From the NCBI GenBank assembly GCA_025617745.1, contig CM046873.1, positions 23,667,547 to 23,731,546 on the forward strand: DNA of 64,000 nt. The letters run 5' to 3'. Under the pieces are notes generated by a model, which worked only from the letters and a program-made list of their open reading frames with translations, had not been told where the DNA came from and did not search any database. This document shows positions 46,076 through 58,704 of the stretch, piece by piece. This DNA is from Heliocidaris erythrogramma (taxonomy: Eukaryota; Echinodermata; Echinoidea; Camarodonta; Echinometridae). Made by a program: the position numbers and the translations under genes. Positions within the stretch are counted from its first letter, which is position 1. Every line of letters starts with the position of its first letter.

Positions 46076-46330
46076 TCTAGGTAGTGACGCCACAAAGAAA
46101 GGAAAAGTTGGTTTTCTTTCCTTTGTGGCGTCTACCTAGCGCTTACATCATGCGTCTAGCTTACTTTTATTATTTATATTATTTGTATATTGGCAACTTT
46201 AATATGCGTTTTCCTAATTTTTTGCATCAGAAAATTTATCAGAATGTTTATTTTCAGTCTTACTTTGATAAAGGTCTTTGACCGAAACGTCAGTTTCTTA
46301 TTTACTCGATATCTATTGTTTACACACCGA
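46076..46330 (+). repeat. Class B hammerhead-like repeat, copy 3
   Basis: Begins with a small palindrome ('tgacgccacaaagaaagg'/'cctttgtggcgtc') and runs to 'gaccgaaacgtcag'. The core at 46266-46294 matches the 18.15 kb copy (TTGATAA, GGTC-TTT-GACC, GAAAC) but diverges directly after CAG, where the GTC cleavage triplet has become GTT. Confidence 0.5.
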
Positions 46331-46342
46331 CGCAGAACTTTC

Positions 46343-46345
<3 letters not shown>

Positions 46346-46397
<52 letters not shown>

Positions 46398-46462
46398 GGA
46401 GAACTGTTCTGGGGAACTTTCATTTAAGCTACTCAATCATTATTATCTCATTTTCATTTCTC
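46346..46462. repeat. (TA)n microsatellite plus a tail piece of the tRNA-containing unit
   Basis: About 25 TA units are followed by 'gggagaactgttctgggg' and 'aactttcatttaagctac', the tail phrase of the 44.3-46.1 kb units. 46463-48590 holds nothing else recognised; the 46880-47150 part is more GC-rich but without a defined exon. Confidence 0.65.
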
Positions 46463-48596
46463 ATAATTAGATATATATGTATATATGGACAAAGAATGTG
46501 GATACACAAATTTATACCCAATCAGATCAATAATTTAATTGGATTTATCTATTTTTTGTAATTTTTAATATCCTCAAGTCTATATCAATACACACAAAAT
46601 ATAAATTAGATTTGATTTGATTGTAAGTATGACTAATCTACCTTCCTTCTTATTTGATATATTACTTTCTTACTTCATTTGTTTCTGTTATTATCATTGT
46701 ATACGTCAAATCAACATACAATTACATAGCATGCAGAATATATAAGCTGAAAAATCCATGTAAAACTGATTACTTCATGTTTTTTAATGTGTATTTCTGA
46801 TCCTTGATATCCTGAATGAATCTATCTTAATGAATAAATAAATAAATGAATATCAGCACGGGGGAGGGGGGGATTCTCTTCCAAGCTTTCGGCGCCGCTT
46901 TCTTGATTTGTGCCACTGTGATTCTTCTCCAAGTCCTAAACAAATACTAGTATACGGGTTAAAACGGAAGCGGCCCGATCACGACCGGCGTCACAGCATC
47001 TTGGCATATAAATGTCAGATGGCGGTCGCAAGGACTAAATTTAGAAAATGCAATATTGATAAACGGATTGTCATATTACAATGGCCTGCAATCCGCAGGA
47101 ATTTATTACATTACATGACAACGCTCTGGTTATGAGAGACCCCTTGAGACTATGTTATTGCATTTCCTATTAGTAAACTATATACCAAGTTATTAAAAGA
47201 TCTTGACTGCCATGAGGGCATGTCCATAGGCTCAGATAGTCTTTCATTCAGGCAAAAGGAGATTGCGGGAGAAGCGATCAGGCATGTCCCCTGCGAAAAC
47301 CAAAACAATCTTTAAGATCCCAGTAGGTATTTCCGGGAGACACACGCATTATATCCTACGACTAAAAGCTGGGAATGAAGTATGGGGAAGGAATACATTT
47401 ATGGGGAGAAAGCCGTTTGGACATAGGAAGAACCCCCCCCCCCTCCCTGTTTATTGGTAAAGTGGGAAAAGAAAACGGAAATTGTTTAAATCTCCACTCT
47501 TGCTCGCTTGGTTGGAAGATATGCTTTCGGTTGCCTTGAGGGAATATTGATTAGGAAGAATAACTAGATCTAGCCGAGATGCGAACGAAGAATGGAATGC
47601 TCAGAGCAAGAGTGACATCACAAGACTTCACTCAGGTTGACCGGCAGAGGGCCTTTTATTCTGACAGGACTGAGAGCCAGCTTGGCTCCAGTAGTCACGT
47701 TGTTAACAATTATGGTGTATGTTGCTTTGTAGGGGCAAGCGTATTACAAAATACATGCTCCAATATTGTGTCCATATGGAATCGAGTTGGACGAACTCTT
47801 CGCATACATGCCATTTGCGGGACTAGATTAAAAAACAGTGCAATGTCGATAAATTGCGTAGTTCATGGCAATAAAAATTAAACCCTAAGCAAGAATATTC
47901 ATAGTTATCCTTGGATTACATTGAAAATAATCTTTAGTTCTGACAGTTAAAAGGGAATCAAAATAAAATATGTTTACACGTATTCTCTGAATTCCACGGT
48001 AATCACGGGACTTACGTGAAGAGTTTGGTTCCAAAAGATGCAATATCATTCTTTTCATGAATATACTCATTTCAGGTAGCTACATACACTGGCACATCCT
48101 AAAACGTTGAATTTCCTATGGACATGATCAATGGAGAAAATATGAAAAGGTCATAAAATTAAGTGTGGCTCCAAAATGTGCTACATCCATTTCGGTTTGG
48201 TTCTTGAGTTTCCCTCACGTTGAAAGGTGATTTGTTGAACTGTGTGCACTGTATGTATGGGGATTAAGATTTCGGTTCCAAGTAGCCCACATCCACAGGC
48301 AGGCTTTAAAATACTGATTACCTTATACTGTATTTAAGAAATATATTTAGTTATTTGGATTTATTTCAAAAAATGATTTTAGTATCATATGACACATTTA
48401 GTATAAAAGGACCAAGATCATTTTGAAATTGATGATACAAATTAGGAGCATTGACCAGTTTTGGTGATATTTTATTGATTGAGGATCCATCATTGTAATA
48501 GTTTTTTTGGTGTTTTTTAACACATCCTGACCTAACTGAGACTGTGCATTCGATGTTGACCAGTGATTTTTTAAATGCCTTAATTTACTTTAAAAT

Positions 48597-48850
48597 ATCT
48601 CACAAAAGGCTGCCAAGAGGGTGGATTATGCAAATCCATTCACCATTTTCAAAATCAATGACGTAGCTGTTGGGGCGGGATGGAGCACGGCCCCCCCCCC
48701 CCCCCTCCCGCACTACAACTGAAAAGAAAAAAAAAGAATGGGGTTTAATTTTCACGATCAATGACGTAGCTGTTGGGGCGGGATGGAGCACGCCCCCCCC
48801 CCCCGCACTACAACTGAAAAGAAAAAAAAAGAATGGGTTTAAAACAAAAA
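48597..48850. repeat. C-rich repeat with ~105-bp tandem duplication
   Basis: Two tandem units of 'caatgacgtagctgttgggg' + 'cgggatggagcacg' + C run + 'gcactacaactgaaaag' + A run. The flanking 'atctcacaaaaggctgcc' and 'attatgcaaatc' recur at 50076. Confidence 0.75.
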
Positions 48851-48956
48851 GTGAAAAAATGGAGAGGGGGAGGGAGCGTGAAAAGAATAATATGATACGT
48901 ACGGCCCCTCTCCCACACCCTCCCTCTGATCCATGACATTAGTGAGTTTCCGAATG

Positions 48957-49199
48957 TGTCGACGTGAACGCCGTCCTAGATCCTCCCAGCTACAATGGAC
49001 TGCTTTGTGTTAACTGCTCACCCGTCCACAGGCTTCTCCCTCGTCCATTAGTCAGATCGAGAACGCGTCAAACATTGTATTGCCGTCTTCTCTAAAACGT
49101 GAACCTCGCTTCTCCCATTGTTAGCTTCATGCTTCACCTACTTTGTATGCAGTTAACACAACGCAGTCCATTGTCGCTAGGACGGCGTTCACGTTGACC
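48957..49199. mobile_element. Inverted-repeat element, ~50-bp arms
   Basis: 'gacgtgaacgccgtcctag' and 'caatggactgctttgtgtta' at the left recur inverted at the right as 'tttgtatgcagttaacacaa', 'cagtccattgtcgctagg' and 'acggcgttcacgttgac'. About 240 bp, no coding content. Confidence 0.65.
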
Positions 49200-49330
49200 C
49201 ATTAGAAAACTCCCTATTGTTCGCACTTTATTCAGCTGAGTAATACCGTAGCTCCACCCCCCCCCCCCCCCCCAAAGATGCTCGTGCTCCTCACTATCTG
49301 GACCATGCACGCCACTATTCAATTCAATTC
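49200..49330. repeat. C-run repeat segment, paired with 50385-50485
   Basis: 'cgcactttattcagctgag', a run of about 18 C, 'gatgctcgtgctcctcac' and 'catgcacgccactattcaa' recur at 50385-50485. Together with 48597/50076 this shows a duplicated segment with indels. Confidence 0.7.
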
Positions 49331-49921
49331 AATTTAAATTAAAATTTATGTTCTTCCATTGATTTTGACAACATTCAACATTTGTTCGAATGGTACAATT
49401 TACATGTATATAAAGTATTGGGAATATAATCAAGAACTTGCAATACAAGGAAGAGGGCGCGATCCCAATAAGCAGACGCTTGTAGCGGGTACGCCTGAAT
49501 ACACAAATACAACATAAATTAATACAGGAAAAGAAGAAAAGAACAGACAAAGAGAGGGAGAGTAGATGATAGGGAACTTGAAGTAGAGAGAAAGGAAGAG
49601 GACTGCAACACAGTAATAATCATCATGAAGTTGTACGGCATGCATGAATAATACAGTGGCAAGATATACGGTGAGAGTAAAATATCGAAATATTCACAGA
49701 TACTGGAAACAGGTTAGGACGATAGTAACTGAACATAATAATCGAGCAAGGCATCATGAACTATAATCCGATATCATACAATTCTTTAGCTTCCCTGAGA
49801 AGCTTAGAGAAACAGAATATCTCATGGGTGCTGGTAAATCCTTCTAAAGCTAGGACCGGTGAAACGGATATTGATGTTGAAAAATAAGTTCACGGTGTTT
49901 GGGAATATCAGTTGATCAGGT
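49331..49921. other. Unannotated DNA
   Basis: No supported exon or repeat end. Confidence 0.4.
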
Positions 49922-50056
49922 GAGTGTTTCATCAAGCGTTTTGTCAGTGATTTTTACCGACAACTGTTATAAGCTACTGAAATTCTTGCATCTGATTGGC
50001 CGAGAGCAAATTTGTCAGTAAAAATCACTGACAAAACGCTTGATGAAACGCTCCCC
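49922..50056. mobile_element. MITE of the 20.6 kb family
   Basis: GTTTCATCAAGCG then TTTTGTCAGTGATTTTTACC at the left is mirrored by AAAAATCACTGACAAAACGC and TTGATGAAACGCTCCCC at the right. The centre has GCTACTGAAATTCTTGC and CTGATTGGCCGAGAGC. The left tip is diverged (GAGTG instead of GAGCG). Confidence 0.85.
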
Positions 50057-50075
50057 TGGTACCATACTTATGAAT

Positions 50076-50485
50076 ATCTCACAAAAGGCTGCCCAAAGGG
50101 GGTGAATTATGCAAATCTATTCATCATTGAAAAGAAAAAGAAAAGACAACAACCAAGAGTGGGTTTAAAGAAAGTGAAAAAGTAGAGAGAGAGAAGGAGG
50201 GAGCGTTAAAGATTATGATACTACCCTTCTCCCACACCCTCCCTCTAATCTAAAGCCAGGGTAATAATATTCAAACCCTTTGGAAACGCATAGGCATGAT
50301 AGGGATGTTATATCATAATGTGATATGCGCTATACAAGAACGGTTAATTATTATTATTATTATTATTATTGTTATTATTGTTATTGTTTGCACTTTATTC
50401 AGCTGAGTCATACCGTAGCCCCCCCCCCCCCCCCCCAAGATGTTCGTGCCCCTCACTATCTGAATCCATGCACGCCACTATTCAA
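50076..50485. repeat. Second copy of the 48.6-49.3 kb C-rich segment, with LINE tail
   Basis: Starts 'atctcacaaaaggctgcc'. At about 50290-50390 it contains 'gtgatatgcgctatacaag' and an (ATT)n run, the 3' end of an L2-like LINE. It then continues with the 'gcactttattcagctgag' C-run segment. The LINE tail is absent from the first copy. Confidence 0.65.
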
Positions 50486-53103
50486 AATAATATATTTCTG
50501 TGTGAATAAAGCTAAGGCATGTAAGGTGGGTCTTCTTTCTGTTCGGTTTCAGGGTCCGAAATGTTACTAAATGTCAAAGGGTTTGTCTTGCCATATTAAA
50601 ACTCTACGGGGCAAAGCAACCACATAATCATAGATTATAGTGTTAAAGGGACACCGTTTGAACTATTATGCTTATTAATGAAAAGAAAAAAAAAACGTAT
50701 TAAAAACGGCTTCAACGGATTCAAATCAGATAATCAATAAGTTTCCATCTATAATGTTTACTTACAGGCTTGCAAATATTGCAAATGCATGATTTACAAT
50801 ACCTGCAAGAGAAGTGTGATGGGAACTTTTTTTTTATTGCCATGGGTTGACGTGGCGGACTTAAAAACTGGGAAGTGTAAATTGAATTAGTTTTAGTCAA
50901 TAAGGAATACGCTCGCTTCCCGTACTCGGCACAGATGACGTGTAATACATGATTAGACTCTTTCATGAACAGTTCCTTTGGTAATCAACAGTGTCGAGAT
51001 AACATGTATTTCTTACAATTCTGCCTTGCAAATAAGGAGCCATTCGGGGATCTAATTCATCTACTCTATCTGCATGGTCCATTATAGAATTAAGTTTCAT
51101 TATCTCGCTCTTTACCTCCTCAGATCATGTCAGATGGGGCTACATTTTACCTCCTTTTTCCTTCTTTCCTTTTCCTTTTCTTGTTCTTCTTAAAAGAGGC
51201 ATGGATTGACTTAGAAAACACATTATTTCCAATATAAAGAAATGAGGTTATTATTATTAATTAAATTCGACAACATGATATTTGATGAAGCGAAATTCGT
51301 TCTTCCAAACTACAGAAAGCCAGTTCGTAATTACAATTTGCGCATGTGCATAATTATAAAGGTCATTTGTACCGGGTAGAATTGACCTTTATACGCTGTC
51401 ATGTCCTACGTAGCATGATACGCGTTCCAGTATGATTTTAGTTGTTTAAAGTAGCTATCCAAAGAAAATCACAAATATGGCAATTAATGTATCACTAGAA
51501 ACTGGGAAGCTTACAAATGGCAATCGTTTTATGTCGTATCCGATGATTATAAAAAGAAAAAAGAAATGGAAAAAGCCTTAAGAATATTTGTTACATAGCC
51601 CATCTTGAAAAAAATTAAAAAGGGATAAAATGATTACTTAAACAATACAACAGGAGTTTCTACAGTGGCCCTCATTTATTTCCTATGAACTAAAGATCAA
51701 CATTGAATCTATATATTTAGTCCTTGCTATGTAGATTCACTATTCAAAGAAATTTAGAAATTATAATTCATCTTAGTATTACATCACCATTTGTCGTTCC
51801 TCAAAAGATGATTCACAGTATTATTTATGTTGCTATTGATTTATTACTTAGCACATTCATTAGGTTTGATGCTAAATTTGACTTTATGGCCATTAAGCAA
51901 AACGACAGAGAAATCTATTCTCTCTTTATTTTAATCACTTTCTGCCTCTTTTCTACCTCCCCCCCCCCCCCTCTCTCTCTCTCTTTCCTTCTCTTTCCAT
52001 CTCCCTCAAATGAAATGTAATTAGAGTAACCTCATGGGACAAAACAAAAACTTTAATCATCTATACGACTGTGAGTCACTGACTTTTTTTAGAGAGAGGT
52101 ATACTTCTACACATCCAATCTAATGTTTGTTTATTGAAGACTGATATATTTCGACAGGGCGTAGGCGTTTCGTTTTAACCCACCCACTGTCCAGATGATA
52201 TCCCTATCAAACCATGCAAACATTCAGTTTATTTACACATCGAACTGTAAAGGAATCAGTCCATCTTTTTGCAATAAGTGTGATTCTTGCACCAATGGCC
52301 CTTGGTGAGAGAAAATATTCTCGAAGATTTATCATTTGCGAAAAGAGCGAAGAAATGTCATTTGTATCTCATAACTACCCGCACTTGATGCCGTTGAACC
52401 GATGCTTAATTGTTCATCATTTTGATGATTCCGAAACCTCACAGTATAGACTAATCCTTTGCATGACCTTTCATAACAAATTCTATAAATTTTCCCTCAC
52501 ATTTCACATCACAAGACCATTACTCGACTTTATCTTTGAATGATAGAATCAACTATGAGGACATGACGATAGTTATTTGAATATACTTGAGATCTATAAA
52601 TAGATATGTTGTAATGAAACTTACCTGGTAAATATGACTAATACACCGTCCGTAATAAAATGATACAAACATTTATATTGCAATTCTGAAAAGCCTTGGA
52701 AGTGACAATATACATAGTAGCCAACAGAAATGGCAAAGTTCATTTCATAGAAAAATGTGCATTTTCTGGCATGCGAGGTTTGTATTTAAAAAAAAAATTA
52801 AATGGAAGAAAGAAGATTCTTATCTATGTTACCACTCACTATCTGAATAAAATTCTTTGTAAGTTCTGTTTTGTTTCCTTTGAGGTTTAGAGGTATTTAC
52901 ATTTAAATTACATTTATCGAAATATTTTTAAAAAGTCACTTGATAATCAACTCTCTTTACCCCTGCCATGGCACGAAGAAAAAAAAAGGAAAAAAATGCA
53001 AATGGAAGAGATTCATATATGATGGATACAATAATCTTGATTTAATCTCATTGATTCATCAACTACACAGTTATATCAGATTGGGGCAAAGCCCTCTATA
53101 GGG
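50486..53103. other. Unannotated DNA
   Basis: No supported exon. 'TTAAAGGGACACCG' at 50643 could be a lone Kolobok-like end. A C run followed by (CT)n lies at 51960-51990. The 52214-52543 frame (109 codons) has no recognised motif. Confidence 0.4.
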
Positions 53104-53735
53104 CAGGGGCGGTGGCGCGTCTTTCAAAGTGGGGGGGGGGGGGGGGGGGCACCAGCAAAAAGGGGCACATTTTAGGGGAAATACGGCACCTACAAGGGGT
53201 GAAGATAAAGCGAAAAAAGGGGCCACTTTGTGACATTGGTATTACCCTACAGTGCAATTAATTATCAAGCATCATCTTCTTTATCATTAGTGTGGCTCTG
53301 AACACTGCTTAAGCTTCACCAATTAGCAGCGGTGTGTTTATTGTCAAACATTCATGTGCGAGCGAGCGAAGCGAGCTATCAAAAAAATCAGACTTTTTTC
53401 CTAATACTGAAGTCCTTAGTCTGTGCATTATATACAGCGATAAAATGAAAATGTCAACAGCAATTCATTTTTGGAGAATGCTGGATGATCTTTAAATTCG
53501 TACATAAACCCTATCGTTTAAACATACTTTATGCGGTGTGCTTTGTGTCATTATATACTATAACAGCGAGCGAGTATTGGGGAAATTTTCAGAAAATATT
53601 GCCCTTACCTGGCGTAAATCATGGGCATGTTCGAGTAGGCACTATTAGTAGTAAAAAGGGCACTTATCAGAGAGAAATGGGGCACTTGAAAAAGTGCGGG
53701 GCACTGTGCCCCCCCCCCCGGAGCGCCGCCTCTGC
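53104..53735. mobile_element. DNA element with GCAG(G/A)GGCGG ends and G/C runs
   Basis: The left GCAGGGGCGGTGGCGCG matches the inverted right GCAGAGGCGGCGCTCCGG. G runs at 53131-53150 and C runs at 53709-53719 lie just inside. The interior has GAGCGAGCGAAGCGAGC at about 53360 and several 'ggggcac' phrases. No transposase. G-run subterminal ends recur in this genome. Confidence 0.65.
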
Positions 53736-53989
53736 TTGAGGGTGACCTATCTGCGGAGTGATTCTGTTACCCACTTGCACCGAAGAAGGTCACTTTCCCA
53801 AGCCTTGTAAATAAGCCTTTTTTTTCTTGAATGAATAATAAAATTTTACATGACACGTTGGTATACTTAATTTTTTTATCAGAATGTTACGTGCATAATG
53901 CGCGACAGCTTGTCAGTTCGCAGTTCAGAAGTGCGAAGGCGACACAGATGCATGTTTGTCAACTTTTGGAAAAGGTAGACCCGTATATT

Positions 53990-54222
53990 TTTGGTCTCGC
54001 CAGATTCTCGAAAAGTCGATCAGTGTTCGGGGGGGGGGGGGCTATGGGGTCCAGTTTCCCTCCATAATTCTCTGACAAAAATATTTTTTAAAAGTTCATC
54101 ATTCTAAAGGGGGGGGGGGGCACAATCGAGAAAATGGTGGATTTTCGATGGTCAAAATGCATACTTTTCTTCCAAAGGGGGGGGGGGGGGGGGGAGGGGT
54201 GGGGCACGGGCCGGAAGTGCCG

Positions 54223-54260
<38 letters not shown>

Positions 54261-54265
54261 ATGAT
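53990..54265. repeat. G-run/C-run rich block
   Basis: G runs at about 54030-54040, 54109-54120 and 54178-54194 precede GGGCACGGGCCGGAAGTGCC and a C run of about 35 nt ending 54259. The phrase matches the hAT-like MITE interior at 36.35 kb, so this is a decayed relative. The long homopolymers are prone to sequencing and assembly error. Confidence 0.65.
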
Positions 54266-55966
54266 GATCAATGATGATCAACACAAAACAATCATTTGCA
54301 AATTAATGGAAGGAGTTTCACCTACCGGACAATCACACTCACTGGACACAATGGAATTAAATAACTCCGTCCTAGAAAATGTGAATGATAAATGAAATGC
54401 AATATAAATAATTTATAAGACAGATAATGCCTTAAAGCATGCCCCTTGCAAGGTCCCGCATACCAATATTTACCACCACCAGAGTACCCTTTTCGGATTT
54501 CTCCTTTCCGCATCTGCTTGGATGAGAGCGTCTAGTGATGGGTGGAGTGGTCCTTAACTCGCATCTCTAGGGATAATCTTATCAACATCCTACACTGAGG
54601 GGTGTCTTTTTTGTTTGTCTGATTGTCTGAAAGAGGAAGTAGAATTAACATGCAAGTCAACGTCCTCTCCGGAATTCTTGTAAGATGGAACCTTCCTGCA
54701 TGGTTGATATGATGGCCAAGCTGCTCTCCTTGTGGAACTTCTATAAGTAAAGAAAACGGTATGTGGGTGGATTGAAAGAGATCAACCCGACTGGCATACC
54801 AAATTTTCGTGCACATAGACAAATAAAATTTAAAATTCGCACCCCAAACGGTAGAATTGAAAAATTGCACCTTTGGAAATGGGTGCAAATATGAATCTCT
54901 GAATTACAAATTTGCACCCTAGACAAGAAGGATGAAATATTGGACCACAGGAAGTGCAAAGTCCGCTGTGCCCAGGTGAGATTTTTGGTCCTCACCTAAT
55001 CAGAGTATGTTTGACGTGCCGCTGATTTTTGGAAGAAAATTTTCGGGAAAATATGTTATTCAATCACTCCCCCTACCGAAATGCCTTGAGAGGTGTCGGT
55101 GCCGGGAGCATTCCCGAAGTTATGGTATTCTATTAAAGAAAACCTATTACGGGAAAAAAATTCTTGCCTTCCACAATTTGGGACAATACTGGATCCAACC
55201 CGGAAATAGGACAATGCCTGATTTTGACAATAAAAAACTGGGAAAGAGAAATACACCCTGTAAATTAGATAAAAGAGAGAGAGAGAGAGAGAAAGAGTGA
55301 GAGGAGGGGTGGGAAAAGAGATTGAGAGAGAGAGAGAGAGGGAGAAAGGGCTGGGACAGGACAGACGCAGATTATGAGAGACGAGGATTTTTGTACCCCT
55401 GGAAGTTATGTTCTCATATATCCTTTAGATCCATCACTCCAGAATTTTGTAAAGTATAATGCCTTTCGCATGACACCTCAGCAGTAGAAGAAAGAGTTTT
55501 CTAGCATTCTGAGAGTAGGGATAATCTCATACAACATATACATTTATAATGCATTTTTCTTTTAAAAAAAGTTAACGTTTTTATCGCCCTATAGGATTTC
55601 CCAATTTATCAGGCGATGTTTATGAGTATTTCGACACATCACTTCAAATCATTAAGGACGATCCAAATGTTTTCCTTCTTTATCATCATGTAAGATTGGA
55701 AGCATCTGTTAAACTTTACAGAGTGGGCAAAATTCACACCAACATATGTGCAAAACAAACAATAGCCAAAAAACAACATCAAAGCATGAAATGAAACAGA
55801 ACAAAAGAAAAAAAATCGTTTATCGTCATTCAATTTTAAAGATGAAGTAATTAATATACTTTTTTGTATCAGAACAGATATCAATAAATGACACTTACAT
55901 GAATTATTATTTTATGTAAAACACTATAAAAGTCCTGATATGTCCAAATGTCATTTCTGTTCACAG
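54266..55966. other. Unannotated DNA
   Basis: A small cluster of TTGCACC/GGTGCAAA words lies at about 54830-54920, and (GA)n at 55277-55340. No defined exon. Confidence 0.4.
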
Positions 55967-56037
55967 GATTAATATCAAGGATACTCTCGTTACAGACTTT
56001 ACAGCTCAGAGACCTAGATGACAGACGAATAGATCAG
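55967..56037 (+). CDS. Internal exon, unidentified gene (exon n)
   Basis: The 71-nt exon lies between the acceptor 'tttctgttcacag' and the donor CAG/GTAAATAA. It enters in phase 1 and leaves in phase 0. It encodes LISRILSLQTLQLR then DLDDRRIDQ, a leucine-rich amphipathic helix followed by an acidic/basic end. The exit phase matches the entry phase of the exon at 57975, and the entry phase matches the signal-peptide exon at 42210-42267, though 13.7 kb apart. Not recognised as a known domain. Confidence 0.5.
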
Positions 56038-57974
56038 GTAAATAATAACATTAGCCCATATTTTAAAAGCGTTCTACGTAAAGGCTTGCTTAACTTATTC
56101 ATGGAACGCCAAACATCAACCCCTAAGTTTAACATTATTCACTGCGATTATGAATAATGATTCAAAACTATGACCACATTAATTTGGTTATGAAATGAAA
56201 ACCATTTTTATCATTTTCATAGATAAATTATTTTGTATTTTTATAGTTCCAGAATTATGGTGATTTATACACGATGAAGAGGTAGTCATTTGACACTAAA
56301 TAAGTATGTGGAATAATAATTCTACACACCTAGACAGGGTTTAAACCATGCCTAAAGTCTGGCGGCTTTCGAGAATAAGAGCCATTAACCTTTACATTAG
56401 TATCATGATAGTTCCTGTAAACACTACACCCCTCCCCGGAAAAAGATGCACACAGAGTGTCAAGCACAAATCTGAAAGGTGTTTCGGGGTTTACAAAAGA
56501 ATGACATTTTTGATCAATAGTAACTAAAACTTAAAGTCTGCACGTAGTAAACATTCTCCTAAATTATCAAAATTATATTTTGATTAGATGGGAGGAAACC
56601 TCATTTCTTTGATAGGGTTATCATTTTTGACAAATCAAGAATATGAAATCAATGATTCAGAACACGACAAAATCATTAGGCAATCTTGCATCGAGTCCTT
56701 CCATATCAGGCAAGAGTGGTATCGTGAATAATTAGCAACGACTGTTGTCATGACAAAAGTATAAATATTTCTCTTTCTCATTACTAGAACTATCTCTAGA
56801 ACTTTCAACTGCTTGCAGCATTAGAGCTTACCGTGTTTTGTTTTAGTTAGTTACTCAGTGCAGTATAAATCAATATTATCATTATGAATGACGGATGAAA
56901 AGAAATTGCTTCAACGTTGCCAATATTTTTTCAGTCATGACGCGTGACCTACCTTTGCCACTACAGGCTACAAATCTTAATTATGTTTCTATATATAAAT
57001 CCAACTGATTTCCATATCACTTTGTCTGGCCTCATGGATTAAAAAAGATCGAAAGAAGAAAAAGCAAGCATTGCCATTGATTTATGAGAATTCTGACCTT
57101 TCAAATTTTGAAAATAAGCTTTCTCAAAATTTAAACAACATGGACGTAAATTCATTCTTAAGTTTGGTAGGCGACAGATTTAGACTGGCTTCAGAATAAT
57201 ATCAATTTCTAATGAGCCTAACTTTAAAAATCAAATGGGCAGATAATAACTAATAATTGCTGTTTCTTACGTAAAGCCTTACTGGTTACAATGTAATCGA
57301 TCCAAAGCGCTTACAGCATGATTCGGATTCGGTTGTATCAATCAGATGATTTACAACATAAAAAACACCAATGATGATAATGATGGTAATTAAAATGATG
57401 TTGATGAAGAATATGTTGGTGATGATAATAAAACATTATCACATACTACCAATAGTTTTGAAGATGAAAGTATAGTCCAGTCTGCAACTTAAATCAATTT
57501 TGATTAAGATAGTGAAGTGAGTAATGCATTTTTGATTAATATAATATTTTTATTCATGAATAGAAGAAAATTAATAAATATCTCTCCCTAACGTGAGATT
57601 ATCTCTCCCTAACGTGAGATTATCTTTAACTCGTTGTTTGCCACCAAAATCCTCTTCTATGAAATTTGTGTGTAGAGTCTGTGCCAAACGGGACTATGCC
57701 ACAGTAAATGTTCAATAGGATGACATTAAGCTGGCTATATATATTTATCAACATAGCCCATTTCCCCCTCCCCTTTTCCTGAAAAATAATTTGCATTTTA
57801 TTCAACCGATGAAATATTCCATTATCAAGTTTAACGAATTGTAAAACTCATATATCCTTCTTATGTTTCTATTTCGTTTTTTCTTGGAGACCAAGTTGTG
57901 CATGTATCATGTGAATTAACGGTGAATAAACTCGTGATGTTCTTTTTATTCAAAATCTTTAATCTTTGTTTCAG
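56038..57974. other. Probable intron
   Basis: Between two phase-compatible candidate exons. Holds a lone decayed GGCTTTCGAGAATAAGAGCC element end (about 56370) and a 22-bp tandem pair 'ctccctaacgtgagattat' at about 57585-57625. Confidence 0.4.
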
Positions 57975-58178
57975 AATAAAAATCGATACACAAGTGAGAA
58001 CGGTCCTCCGCCACTTGTTGCCAGGCCGCCGCCCGGCTACTCTGTATTTGATCTCATTCAAATAGCTAAAAATGAACGTGTTGCCTTCTCCCCATTACCT
58101 GCAAACTTCAAGCCAAAGGTACCTCTTCTGCCCCCACCAAAAAGATCACCAGCTCAATATTCAAAAGAAAACAGGGAG
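57975..58178 (+). CDS. Proline-rich coding exon, unidentified gene (exon n+1)
   Basis: The strongest coding signal in the window. The acceptor 'ttaatctttgtttcag' and donor GAG/GTAAGTATA bound a 204-nt exon of 68 codons, phase 0 to 0. It encodes NKNRYTSENGPPPLV, RPPPGYSVFDLIQIAKN, then FSPLPANFKPKVPLLPPPKR. The hydrophobic-aromatic patch between two proline-rich stretches suggests a linear protein-binding region, perhaps in a disordered scaffold or axonemal-type protein; the family is not recognised. Base composition is clearly less AT-rich than the flanks. Confidence 0.7.
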
Positions 58179-58279
58179 GTAAGTATAACTATACCTACTA
58201 AAGGACCCACACTGACAATCGGGACCAATAGTGGTTTTGGGCTATTGAAAAAAACGTAGCGTTCTGCCGCTATTGTCTA

Positions 58280-58704
58280 CCCTTCTTTCAGACTAGAGAG
58301 TTTTCGTACGGATATACGACGTATGAGGACGTATGGATATAGGACGTTTTTATGTGTCTGAATGCTCTTATATTGATACGTCGTATATCTAAACGATGCT
58401 AAAAGCGTCCTTTCGTAAGATGATCCTATATTCATACGACCTATATTTGTGTCTGAATGCTCTCATATCCATACGTCGTATAAGGTGGCGGGGCTTATAT
58501 AAACATAATGCGCAAAGCCCGCGCAAAGTTCGTACTTCGCAAGAGAGAGACTCGTACATATTCATGAGCTTCCAATGAAACCTGACAGTGCGCGAGGTCT
58601 GAAAGCTGCCATACAATTATCGTATAACGGTAAGTCGTGTCTGAATGCTCTCATCACAATACGTCGTAAGAATATAGGATAACATGGTGTGTCTGAAAGG
58701 GTGT
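58280..58704. mobile_element. DNA element with CCCTTTCAGACA ends
   Basis: The left CCCTTCTTTCAGAC and right GTGTCTGAAAGGG are inverted. The phrase TGTCTGAATGCTCT(C/T)AT followed by ATACGTCGTA recurs at about 58354, 58451 and 58637. CGTATGGATATAGGACG-type words occur in both senses. About 425 bp, lying in the intron after the proline-rich exon. Confidence 0.65.

Noticed and set aside
52214..52543. 109-codon plus-strand frame
   Set aside because: No recognisable domain or splice border, and amino-acid composition is as expected from AT-rich noncoding DNA.
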